Positions 26,386 to 34,774 of a DNA stretch of 64,000 nucleotides are shown in pieces. This DNA is from Scardovia inopinata JCM 12537 (GTDB lineage Bacteria; Actinomycetota; Actinomycetes; Actinomycetales; Bifidobacteriaceae). The stretch spans positions 434,001-498,000 of the forward strand of contig NZ_AP012334.1 in NCBI RefSeq assembly GCF_001042695.1, read 5' to 3'. The translations under genes and the position numbers were made by a program. Under the pieces are notes generated by a model. That model was not told the origin of the DNA and ran no database searches. It saw only the letters and a list, made by a program, of their open reading frames with translations. Within the stretch, counting starts at the first letter, position 1, and each line of letters starts with the position of its first letter.

Positions 26386-27813
26386 TTACATGAGGAGGAT
26401 GGGAGTCTCTCCGGTCAAGTGTGACGCTGAGGTAGGAGATGAGGTAGGAGATGGTGTGGTAGATGATGGTGTTGTAGACGATGCCGTAGCTGATGCCCCC
26501 GCCGATCCTGAAGTGGGTGCAGATTTTTCTGCTTCAGATGAATCTGAATCGATGTCAGTCTTTCCGTCGACACCAGTTTTCCCAGTTTTCCCAGTTTTCC
26601 AAGTCTTCCCAGGCTTCCCAGCTTTTCCAGAGGCTTCCCTTGAAGTTCCGTTTTTGGCGTCAGCCCCGGCCCTTGCACTGGTATCAGCTCCCATTCCTGA
26701 ATTGGCTCTAGTCCCGGCAGCAGTTTCACTAGCCGTCTGAGGAGCCCTGACGATCAGGGATTGGTGATCAATGGTAAACCGAATGTGCTGGGTTTTCTCT
26801 AATATATCCCCATCCACTTCGGCCAGGATTGGCTTGTCCAACAGGACCTCTGCACTGGTTCCCTGATATTGCTTAACTGTTGACCGCTGTGTAATCGGAC
26901 TTTGCTCGGCCTTACGGGTGATGGTTTGATGGATGACGTCAATGAGCAGATTAAGCCAACCCCAAAGTCCATGGGTAGTATCAATTGTCTCAAAATCAAG
27001 CAGACCGTCATCGTAGTGGGCTGCGGGCATCAGGCTGAAGCCAGGAATTTTTCCGCAATTGCCAGCCATGAGAGTACGGAAAGTTTCTCCCCTGGTTTGA
27101 TGAATGCTGCCGTCGGCCTCAGTCAAAATGACTGTTCCATGAATACGGCTTTCAAAAAGATGCTTTAAGGCACCCCAAAAGTAAGCAAACCAGCTGATGG
27201 ATTTCTTCAGATTCGGATCGGTGTCATCAATCAGCTGAGCGTCAAAGCCAACTCCTGCAATAATAAGGAAACCGTGTTTATGCTCGGGCTCATCAGAATC
27301 CAGGAGGGCCATTCGTCCCATATCTACCCGGCGAGAACCATGAGAAGTGGCGATAGCCATGGCTGCTTCCAGATTATCTACAGGAATTCCTATGTTTCTG
27401 GCAAAAAGGTTTCCAGTTCCAATCGGGATAATGCCAAAAGCATGTGTAGTGCCGGACATTGCGCTGGCAACAGTACGGACGGTCCCGTCGCCTCCACAGG
27501 CAATAACCACATCTGCCCCGAGGGAAAGAGCTTCCTTGGCACAGGCGTTTCCATCTTTATCAAGCTGAGTATCAATAAAAATAGTGTCAGAAATATTATG
27601 ATCAGAACAGTATTTTTTTATGTATGAGCGGGTTTCTTCAGCCTGAGGTTTGGAAGGATTGATAATAAAAGCATAGGAGACCTTATCTCCGTACCGCTGT
27701 TCGGCTTGAATTACTTGGTGTTTGCGGCGGGCAAGGATGAATAGGCATACTATAAGAGCAATCGCTATGATGGCCCCGATAATGCTGAGGGCTATAATCC
27801 ACCCTTGATCCAT
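26386..27813 (-). CDS. Diacylglycerol-kinase-family lipid kinase with low-complexity tail
   Basis: 475 residues. One N-terminal membrane helix (WIIALSIIGAIIAIALIVCLFIL), then a DagK catalytic domain from about 45: AFIINPSKPQ, VIACGGDGTVRTVASAM (nucleotide loop GGDGT), FGIIPIGTGNLFARNIGIP and FDAQLIDDTD / DGLLDFETIDT. It should phosphorylate a lipid such as diacylglycerol or undecaprenol. After residue ~365 comes a tail of Gly/Ala/Ser, including GxK repeats (AGKPGKTWKTGKTGKTG) and a Ser/Thr/Pro end. Function of the tail is unknown. Confidence 0.82.
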   Translation of the reverse strand: MDQGWIIALSIIGAIIAIALIVCLFILARRKHQVIQAEQRYGDKVSYAFIINPSKPQAEETRSYIKKYCSDHNISDTIFIDTQLDKDGNACAKEALSLGADVVIACGGDGTVRTVASAMSGTTHAFGIIPIGTGNLFARNIGIPVDNLEAAMAIATSHGSRRVDMGRMALLDSDEPEHKHGFLIIAGVGFDAQLIDDTDPNLKKSISWFAYFWGALKHLFESRIHGTVILTEADGSIHQTRGETFRTLMAGNCGKIPGFSLMPAAHYDDGLLDFETIDTTHGLWGWLNLLIDVIHQTITRKAEQSPITQRSTVKQYQGTSAEVLLDKPILAEVDGDILEKTQHIRFTIDHQSLIVRAPQTASETAAGTRANSGMGADTSARAGADAKNGTSREASGKAGKPGKTWKTGKTGKTGVDGKTDIDSDSSEAEKSAPTSGSAGASATASSTTPSSTTPSPTSSPTSASHLTGETPILLM

Positions 27814-27978
27814 AGTTATATATTATGCGCATGGTAGTTCAAATTTTCTGGAAGATGTCGAAATCTTTCCTTTAATTTTTCTCGATAGGGCTTGGATGGG
27901 AATTATTAGTAAAATTTTGGGTATAAGTCCAACAGCTCAGCTTTTCCAGCGTCTCCTGTGGTCGCTATTCTGTTAAAC

Positions 27979-29265
27979 ATGCTTGATATTCAATTTATTC
28001 GTGAAAATTCTGATATTGTCAAGGAATCCCAGCGTAAGCGAGGCGAATCGGTGGAGCTGGTTGATGAGGTTCTGCAGGCTGATAAACAGCGCCGTGATTC
28101 CTTGTCTCAGTATGAGACTACCAGAGCTGAGCAGAAGCGGATTGGTAAGACTGTTGCCGCTGCTTCCGCAGAGGAGCGTCCGGCTATTATTGCCCGGACC
28201 AAGGAGTTGTCTGCCCGGGTGTCGGCTTTCAAAGATGCCGCCGATAAGGCGACCGAAGAATACACGGCCGCCATGTGGAAGCTGTCTAACATTGTTGAGC
28301 CGGAAGCCCCGGAAGGCGGGGAAGATGATTACGTGGTGGTGAAGAAGGTTGGCCAGCTGCGTGATTTTGCTGCCGAGGGTTTTGATCCTAAGAATCATCT
28401 GGAGCTGGGCGAAGGCGTTGCAGGAATTGATATGAAGAGGGGAGTGAAGGTTTCCGGATCTCGCTTCTATTTTCTGCGCGGGGCTGTGGCCCGTCTGGAG
28501 CTTGCCATGCTGACCATGGGAGTGGACCAGGCAGAGGCTCATGGTTTTATTATGACGACTACTCCCACCCTGGTCCGTCCCGAAATCATGGCTGGTACAG
28601 GTTTTCTTAATTCTCACGCTGATGAAATTTATCGTCTTCGTGAGCCCGATGACCAGTATTTAGTAGGGACATCTGAGGTTGCTTTAGCTGGAATGCATGA
28701 AGATGAAATTCTGGATTTGAGCAAGGGACCTTTGCGGTATGCTGGCTGGTCCAGCTGCTACAGGCGGGAGGCCGGAAGCGCCGGCAAAGATACGATGGGC
28801 ATTATTCGTGTTCATCAGTTTAATAAGGTAGAGATGTTTGTTTACTGCCGGCAGGAGGATTCTTACGCTCAGCATCAGAATCTTCTGGCTATGGAGCAGG
28901 AGATGCTGGGAAAAGTGGAGGTTCCTTACCGGATTATTGATACCGCTGCCGGAGATTTGGGTTCTTCAGCTGCCCGCAAGTTCGATTGCGAGGCCTGGGT
29001 ACCTACTCAAGGAAGGTATCGCGAGCTGACATCCACTTCCAACTGCACCGAGTACCAGGCCCGTCGTTTGAATATTCGTGAGCGGACTGAGGATGGTTCT
29101 ACCCGTCCGGTATCAACTCTGAATGGTACTTTAGCGACGACCCGTTGGCTGGTGGCTATTCTGGAGAATCATCAGCAGGCGGACGGATCCATTGAGATTC
29201 CTGCTGCTTTGCGTCCTTATATGGGCGGCCGACAGGTTATTGATCCTGTTGCCTGGGAAGCTTAG
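27979..29265 (+). CDS. serS: Seryl-tRNA synthetase
   Basis: 428 residues. N-terminal tRNA-binding coiled coil (about 25-110) and class II core: motif 2 [25 protein letters not shown], split over residues ~255-280, and motif 3 [16 protein letters not shown] with later [21 protein letters not shown] at 27979 starts [18 protein letters not shown], the family start. There is no Shine-Dalgarno; TATTCT ends eight bases before the ATG, so the mRNA may be nearly leaderless. A GTG at 27958 is less likely. tRNA-Ser lies 157 bp downstream. Confidence 0.96.
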   Translation: MLDIQFIRENSDIVKESQRKRGESVELVDEVLQADKQRRDSLSQYETTRAEQKRIGKTVAAASAEERPAIIARTKELSARVSAFKDAADKATEEYTAAMWKLSNIVEPEAPEGGEDDYVVVKKVGQLRDFAAEGFDPKNHLELGEGVAGIDMKRGVKVSGSRFYFLRGAVARLELAMLTMGVDQAEAHGFIMTTTPTLVRPEIMAGTGFLNSHADEIYRLREPDDQYLVGTSEVALAGMHEDEILDLSKGPLRYAGWSSCYRREAGSAGKDTMGIIRVHQFNKVEMFVYCRQEDSYAQHQNLLAMEQEMLGKVEVPYRIIDTAAGDLGSSAARKFDCEAWVPTQGRYRELTSTSNCTEYQARRLNIRERTEDGSTRPVSTLNGTLATTRWLVAILENHQQADGSIEIPAALRPYMGGRQVIDPVAWEA

Positions 29266-29421
29266 GCTTTAGAGGGTGAGTTGAGATGTAGCCTGAACTT
29301 AACTTTGCTCAACCCTCTGTCTGCCTTCTGCGTGTTGCACTCCTAAATCTGACTATCAGGTGAGGTATTATATAAACTTGTGCAACGGGAACGGACGTAT
29401 GAGCCTCCTGGTGCACGTTAG

Positions 29422-29504
29422 GGACAGGTGTCCGAGCGGTCGAAGGAAACGGTCTTGAAAACCGTCGAACGCAAGTTCCGTGGGTTCGAATCCCACCCTG
29501 TCCG
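29422..29504 (+). tRNA. tRNA-Ser(UGA)
   Basis: Class II tRNA of 83 bases plus no encoded CCA. Acceptor GGACAGG pairs with CCTGTCC; discriminator G; anticodon loop CTTGAAA between ACGGT and ACCGT gives UGA; a variable arm (CGAACGCAAGTTCG region); T loop GGGTTCGAATCCC. The CRISPR/restriction block begins just downstream. No matching att repeat was found farther right by eye. Confidence 0.95.
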
Positions 29505-29683
29505 CTCTCCGCGCGGGGGTTCTAATCACCTCCTTTCTTTTCTAACCCGATTATTTTCCTCGCGCGGGCTTCTATGCTTGTCTGTTTTGTAGCTGCTCTT
29601 CGGCTGATATTCCAAAATTTGTAATGTCACATTATCAGTTTTTGCTTGATACCTTAAAGTATCGGTTTAGCAGAGAATTACAT

Positions 29684-29712
29684 TTGCAATTTTGAATAAA
29701 GTGGTGTACACT
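29684..29712 (+). promoter_or_regulatory. Candidate tracrRNA promoter
   Basis: TTGCAA (29684-29689), 17-bp spacer, TACACT (29707-29712). The predicted start at about 29719 falls on the base before the anti-repeat. Confidence 0.6.
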
Positions 29713-29718
29713 ACTGAC

Positions 29719-29826
29719 TTGGATAATTCCAAGTAAGAACGATGCTCATTTATTGAGGTTGTCGTTTTGAATTCTCCGCAGAAGCTTTGTTTCTGCAGGG
29801 GTGGAGATTTCTCTCCACCCCGTTCT
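29719..29826 (+). ncRNA. tracrRNA: Candidate tracrRNA of the type II-C system
   Basis: GGATAATTCCAAG (29721-29733) is identical to the end of the plus-strand repeat, and so complementary to the 5' end of the repeat in the minus-strand crRNA (13 Watson-Crick pairs plus one G-U). After it come three stems: AACGA...TCGTT (from 29738), GCAGAA/TTCTGC (29778-29796), and GGGGTGGAGA/TCTCCACCCC (29798-29821), the last a terminator-like stem followed by GTTCT. A promoter with 17-bp spacing starts transcription at the anti-repeat. The anti-repeat is short, so pairing with the rest of the repeat would be weak. Experimentally unconfirmed. Confidence 0.7.
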
Positions 29827-29922
29827 GATTTGGCTTATTAATTCCTGTATCGATGTTGAGATATTGTGTAATTTTTTTATGTTTTTACTGTATAGTTTCT
29901 GGGAAAGCGCCATAATTCTAAT

Positions 29923-32900
29923 ATGGCTAAGAAGAAAATTTCTTATAGAATTGGTATTGATGTTGGTTTGAATTCTACCGGATTGGCAGCTATCGAAGTT
30001 GATGACGATGGTGCACCAATTCGTATTCTGAATACTATGAGTGTAATCCACGATGGCGGTGTGGATCCGGATGCTGCGAAGGTGAGGGGAACACGCTTAG
30101 CTATTTCTGGCATAGCTCGAAGAACACGGCGCATGAGGAGGAGAAGGGCAAAGCGCTTGGACCGTCTTGAACAGATTCTGGAGAAGTATGGATACACAGA
30201 TACGGAACCGGTTTTAGAAGAACCTTACGGCCCCTGGATATGCAGAGCGGAACTGGCTGACGGCTTCATCAATGATGACGAACAGCGCAGAATGATGATA
30301 GGCATTGCTATCAGGCATATTGCACGTCATAGAGGTTGGAGAAATCCTTACCAGAATGTTCGAGCATTGTTAAATATTGATGATTCAGATCTTTCCGAAG
30401 AATATAAGAATCTCAAAGAAAAGGTACAAGATCAAATTAATGACGGAAAGGATCTGCCTAATTTTACTCCTTCTCAATTAGTCAGAGATTATCTTGATAA
30501 TTTTTCCGGACAGCCTGCAGCAAGAATTCGAACAGGAAAAGCTGGTCCTCGGGGGAATAGAAGAGATGCGGTAGGTATTCTTCCTCAACGAATGAGGCAA
30601 TCCGACTATGCATATGAGTTACAGCGTATTTTTGATATGCAGAAAATTGGCAGAGATGAGGCTCAAGAATTGCTTATGGCTGTTTTTGAGGCTAAATCGC
30701 CAAAAGGATCAGCTGAGAAGAGGATTGGGAAGGATCCTTTAACAGGAAAGAAGCGGGCATTAAAGGCATCGCTAGCATTTCAAAAATATCGAATTGTAGC
30801 AACAATTACGAATCTACGAATTAAAACTGGTACTGGTTCTGAGCGTATGCTTTCCCCAACAGAACTTAACGACATTTATACATATTTATTACGTGTGCAA
30901 GATGACAATCACCTTCCAACGTGGGAAGATATCTGCGAAGAGGTCTTGCATATTGGCAGGTATCAACTAGCTGGAATCGGGAAAACCTTCGAGGGTGGAG
31001 AACGTATTTCCAACATGCCACCTGTGATTCAGACAAGTTTAGCGATACATGGATTGTCGGAAGGAACTCTTGCTGAAAAACTCACTAAGTGGTGGGATAA
31101 AGCGGATGATGATTCTCGAGAAAGCATGATTAAACTACTTTCAAACACTGTTGATATTGATAGAGTCAATGAGGTTGATGAGAATTTTGCTTCTGCTCTT
31201 GATTTTATTGACTCACTTGATGATGAGGAACTAACTAAATTAGATAAGATCGCTCTGCCTCGTGGCCGTGCAGCTTATTCTGAAGAGGCTCTGAATAAGC
31301 TGACTGCAGACATGTTAAATACAGGTGATGACCTTTTCTCTGCACGGCAAAGAATATACCATGTTAACAATAGCTGGAGGCCCCCTCAGCCACCAATCGG
31401 TGAGCCATTGGGGAACCCGGCAGTTGACAGAGTATTGAAAATTACCAACCGGTATCTTATGAATTGTTTGAATAGGTGGGGCCAGCCAAGACGCGTTACA
31501 ATTGAGCATACTCGTAGCGGTTTTACATCAGTAAAACAAGCAACTGAACACCAGAAAATAAGTGATAAGAGAGCCGAATATAGGCGAGATATTGTAAAAC
31601 AATTGGAAGAAGCTGGTGTAGAGTCTGTCCATGAATATGATATTAGGCGCTGGGAAGCAGTTCAAAGGCAAAATGGGCAATGTTTATATTGTGGAAGAGA
31701 CATCACCTTTAAAACGTGCGAAATGGATCATATTGTTCCTCGAAAGGGGCCTGGATCGACGAACACGAGAACTAACTTTGCAGCCGTTTGCCCTGAGTGC
31801 AACAGAATGAAGAGCAATATTCCTTTCGCCTCCTGGGCAGAAACAAAAGAAGCAAAGGACCGTGGCGTATCTCTAGACAAAGCTATAAAACAAGTTAGAT
31901 TCTTCAATTTTACAAAAAACGAATATTCACCGCAGGCTCAACGCAATTTCAAGAAATCAATGATTGAGCGGTTAAAACAGAAAACATCTGATGAGCCGCT
32001 TGATAATCGTTCAATTGAATCTGTCTCTTGGATGGCAGATGAATTGTATAAACGAATTGATTGGTACTTTAACCATGAACAATATGAGACTTCTAAGAAA
32101 GCGATTAACGATGATAAGGATAATTTATCCGGGACCCAGGTTGTAGTCTATCCGGGTAGTATTACGGCAGAAGCACGTAACGCTGCGGGGCTTGGTGGAA
32201 ATATTCATTTCATCGGTGGTAGATACAAAACACGTCTTGATCGCAGGCATCATGCGGTTGATGCATGCGTAATTGCAATGATGGAGCCTGGGATAGCCAG
32301 GATTCTCACTGAGCGGAACCAACTTAGGCAGGCGCAAAGACTTACTGCTCGAATTGAAGATGATGAAGTTAACTGGAAAGATTATCCTACAGAGAATACT
32401 GCGGGATATAACAAGTACCAAGCATGGAGTGATCGAATGCATGCCTTATTAGAGTACATGAATAATGCACTAGATTACGACAAAATTCCCGTGGTTCGGT
32501 GGGAAAGGCTTCAACTAGGGAATAGGTCCGCACATGAAGATACTATTCATCCATTAAAAAAGTTGCCATTATCGCATGAAATATCAGCCATAGATATTAA
32601 CCACGCTTCGACTCCAGCTTTATATGAGGCGCTGGTTTCGCTCCCTGATTTCAGCGAACAAGATGGGTTGCCAGCTGATCCATCTCGCCAAATCAATGTT
32701 AATGGGGAGAGGTATTCCGGAGATGACCTTGTGTCATTTTTCAATTCGAATGCTGCACAAATAGCGATTCAAGGAGGGTCAGCCGAACTCGGTACAGCCT
32801 TCCATCATGCCCGCATCTATCGTTGCTGGACTGTCGGGAAAAATGGTAAGAAGAAAATTTTCTTTGGTATGATTCGTGTTTATCAACATGATTTGCTTCA

Positions 32901-33435
32901 CGCGAAGAATGAAGATTTATTTACATATCCGCTCAAGAGATCTTCAGTATCTATGCGGTATGCTAAGAAAGAAGTGGTACATGCTATTCTTTCTGGGAAT
33001 GCTGAATATGTTGGATATCTCTGTGTCGGTGATGAGCTAGTTCTTGATCTAAAAGGTGACAAAAGTAATGATGAAGGCGGCTCAAGGCTAAGTGGACAGG
33101 TAGGAGAATTTGTCCAGAAATTTGAAGAAGATTCTAAAGTCAATTCTCAAATCGTTAATCGGTGGACTGTTGATGGTTTTCCCGATGAGGCTAAACTCCG
33201 TCTACGTCCTTCAATGTTTGCTGGTGAAGGTTTGAAAAATATGAAAAGTGAGCTAGTGGAGAATGCAGCAATAAAGAATATTCTTTCTAAAACTGGATGG
33301 AGAGTGTCTGTGGACGTAATATCAAAGAAGAGTCCTGTAGTACTCCGACGTAATGCTTTTGGAGAACCAAGATGGAAAACTAATGCGGGGCTTCCTGTTT
33401 CATACAGATGGCAGGACACTGAAACCAAAGAATGA
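29923..33435 (+). CDS. cas9: CRISPR-associated endonuclease Cas9, type II-C
   Basis: 1170 residues. RuvC-I IGIDVGLNSTG (Asp13), arginine-rich bridge helix about 62-85 (RRTRRMRRRRAKRLDRLEQ), REC lobe 90-500, RuvC-II RRVTIEHTRSG (Glu528), HNH 585-632 with MDHIVPRKGPGS (His603) and NRMKSN (Asn627), RuvC-III RRHHAVDACVIA (His777, Asp780), then a PAM-interacting C-terminus. The HNH is flanked by CLYC (587-590) and CPEC (623-626), a likely zinc site. The length and absence of csn2 or cas4 make it II-C. All catalytic residues are present. ATG 29923 has no strong ribosome site. cas1 begins 10 bases after the stop. Confidence 0.96.
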   Translation: MAKKKISYRIGIDVGLNSTGLAAIEVDDDGAPIRILNTMSVIHDGGVDPDAAKVRGTRLAISGIARRTRRMRRRRAKRLDRLEQILEKYGYTDTEPVLEEPYGPWICRAELADGFINDDEQRRMMIGIAIRHIARHRGWRNPYQNVRALLNIDDSDLSEEYKNLKEKVQDQINDGKDLPNFTPSQLVRDYLDNFSGQPAARIRTGKAGPRGNRRDAVGILPQRMRQSDYAYELQRIFDMQKIGRDEAQELLMAVFEAKSPKGSAEKRIGKDPLTGKKRALKASLAFQKYRIVATITNLRIKTGTGSERMLSPTELNDIYTYLLRVQDDNHLPTWEDICEEVLHIGRYQLAGIGKTFEGGERISNMPPVIQTSLAIHGLSEGTLAEKLTKWWDKADDDSRESMIKLLSNTVDIDRVNEVDENFASALDFIDSLDDEELTKLDKIALPRGRAAYSEEALNKLTADMLNTGDDLFSARQRIYHVNNSWRPPQPPIGEPLGNPAVDRVLKITNRYLMNCLNRWGQPRRVTIEHTRSGFTSVKQATEHQKISDKRAEYRRDIVKQLEEAGVESVHEYDIRRWEAVQRQNGQCLYCGRDITFKTCEMDHIVPRKGPGSTNTRTNFAAVCPECNRMKSNIPFASWAETKEAKDRGVSLDKAIKQVRFFNFTKNEYSPQAQRNFKKSMIERLKQKTSDEPLDNRSIESVSWMADELYKRIDWYFNHEQYETSKKAINDDKDNLSGTQVVVYPGSITAEARNAAGLGGNIHFIGGRYKTRLDRRHHAVDACVIAMMEPGIARILTERNQLRQAQRLTARIEDDEVNWKDYPTENTAGYNKYQAWSDRMHALLEYMNNALDYDKIPVVRWERLQLGNRSAHEDTIHPLKKLPLSHEISAIDINHASTPALYEALVSLPDFSEQDGLPADPSRQINVNGERYSGDDLVSFFNSNAAQIAIQGGSAELGTAFHHARIYRCWTVGKNGKKKIFFGMIRVYQHDLLHAKNEDLFTYPLKRSSVSMRYAKKEVVHAILSGNAEYVGYLCVGDELVLDLKGDKSNDEGGSRLSGQVGEFVQKFEEDSKVNSQIVNRWTVDGFPDEAKLRLRPSMFAGEGLKNMKSELVENAAIKNILSKTGWRVSVDVISKKSPVVLRRNAFGEPRWKTNAGLPVSYRWQDTETKE

Positions 33436-33444
33436 GGTGATATT

Positions 33445-34356
33445 ATGCAAAGCGCCTGGCGGATTATAGATTGTACCAACTTAGATGGGCAGTTGAAATA
33501 TGTTCGTGGGCGCTTGGTTGTCCATCGATTCGATGTAGATGATGAATATCAGCTGAGTAAATTACCTCTTGCTGATATTGCAGTTATCCTTTTAGGATTG
33601 CATTGTAATTGCTCGGCTGGCTTACTTCACCAATGCGCACAGAATGGTGTTTGCGTTATGGTCTGTGATTGGCGAGGAGTTCCTATTGCAGCTATGCATT
33701 CTTGGGCAACGACTCACACCAGGATAACTTCTCGTCAAAGAGCTCAGGTGTCTATGACAGTGCCTAGACAGAAAAATGCTTGGGGAAGGATAGTTCGGAA
33801 TAAGATACTAGGTCAAGCGGCATGTTTGGATGCCCTTTCTATAGAAGGCGGCAATACTCTACGTGGATTAGGGAATTCTGTCAGATCAGGAGATCCAGGA
33901 AATATTGAAGGACGAGCAGCAAGAGAGTATTGGAAACGTATCTTCCCACGCGAGAAAGACTTTCGCAGGCTTCCTGGACAAGGCATAGGAAGGAATGCGC
34001 AGCTGGATTATGGGTATATGGTTCTTCGCGGTTTTGCAACTAAAGCGGTAATTTCAGCAGGTTTAAATCCTTCACTTGGTGTTAATCATCATTCGGGTGC
34101 AAATTATTTTTGCCTTGTAGATGACCTTATAGAGGTTTTTCGCCCAACAGTAGATGTAAAAGTTGCTAGTCTCAGCCCTGCGGAAGAAATCATGGATAAA
34201 GAAGTGAAACATTTCTTAGTGGAGTCAGTGAATCGACAGTTTAATGGTTCAGGATTCACTATTCCAAGTGTCCTGAATGATTTCGCTCAACAATATGGTC
34301 TTTATGCGGAAGGGAAATTAGACAAATTACCAGTTCCGCTGTTTAAGGAAGAATAA
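33445..34356 (+). CDS. cas1: CRISPR integrase subunit Cas1
   Basis: 303 residues; with Cas2 it inserts new spacers. The metal-binding Glu is in EGRAAREYWKRIF, His and Asp in GVNHHSGANYFCLVDDLIEVFRP. N-terminal beta-rich part MQSAWRIIDCTNLDGQLKY is the type II form. It lies 10 bp after cas9 and overlaps cas2 by one base (TAATG), so one transcript is likely. Confidence 0.95.
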   Translation: MQSAWRIIDCTNLDGQLKYVRGRLVVHRFDVDDEYQLSKLPLADIAVILLGLHCNCSAGLLHQCAQNGVCVMVCDWRGVPIAAMHSWATTHTRITSRQRAQVSMTVPRQKNAWGRIVRNKILGQAACLDALSIEGGNTLRGLGNSVRSGDPGNIEGRAAREYWKRIFPREKDFRRLPGQGIGRNAQLDYGYMVLRGFATKAVISAGLNPSLGVNHHSGANYFCLVDDLIEVFRPTVDVKVASLSPAEEIMDKEVKHFLVESVNRQFNGSGFTIPSVLNDFAQQYGLYAEGKLDKLPVPLFKEE

Positions 34357-34688
34357 TGAAAAAAGACGAGGATAGTGGCGGAATGTGGTGTCTTGTAATG
34401 TTTGATCTCCCAGTTCAAACAAAAAAACAGCGTCGTGCTGCAACTGAGTTTCGTAATATTCTTCTGGATTTAGGGTATGCAATGGTGCAATATTCCGTTT
34501 ACGCAAGATATACACCAACTCAATCTGGGAACAGAACCACAGTGAAAGTTATAAAAAGGAATTTACCGCCACAAGGAAAGGTGCGAATTCTTCACATCAG
34601 TGATCATCAGTGGTCTAGTGCAGACCGATATATTAATTTAAAGAAGGAAAAAACTGATGAAACCCCAGATCTGTATGTACTTTTTTAA
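34356..34688 (+). CDS. cas2: CRISPR integrase subunit Cas2
   Basis: 110 residues, ferredoxin-like fold: WCLVMFDLPVQTKKQRRAATEF, VQYSVYARYTP, and KVRILHISDHQW. Structural partner of Cas1 for spacer uptake. The stop lies only about 50 bp before the first repeat, so the acquisition leader is very short. Confidence 0.94.
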   Translation: MKKDEDSGGMWCLVMFDLPVQTKKQRRAATEFRNILLDLGYAMVQYSVYARYTPTQSGNRTTVKVIKRNLPPQGKVRILHISDHQWSSADRYINLKKEKTDETPDLYVLF

Positions 34689-34738
34689 ACGTAAAAAGTA
34701 CAAAAAAGCTTGAAATCTTCCTCTTCTGAGGGATTGCT
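34689..34738. promoter_or_regulatory. Short cas-proximal leader
   Basis: About 50 bases between cas2 and repeat 1. It holds a run of six A (34702-34707) and a decayed inverted copy of the repeat (34708-34729). Since the perfect repeats start here and the decayed one is at the other end, new spacers probably enter here. This is inference. Confidence 0.4.
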
Positions 34739-34774
34739 CCATTTTATCAGAAGAGGAAGAGGATAATTCCAAGC
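34702..34774 (-). terminator. Array terminator built from repeat 1 and an inverted half-repeat
   Basis: On the minus strand the final repeat (34739-34774) folds back on the decayed inverted copy 34708-34729, with a perfect 13-bp core CTTCCTCTTCTGA and more pairing around it, then reads TTTTTT (34702-34707). This is a classical terminator shape for a transcript that comes from the right through the array. Confidence 0.65.

Noticed and set aside
29482-29504. tRNA-Ser 3' end as an island attachment site
   Set aside because: No direct repeat of the tRNA end was found to the right, so integration here is unsupported.
29627-29640. Second anti-repeat (ACATTATCAGTT) upstream of the tracrRNA
   Set aside because: Only about 7-8 bases agree with the repeat; chance level in AT-rich DNA.
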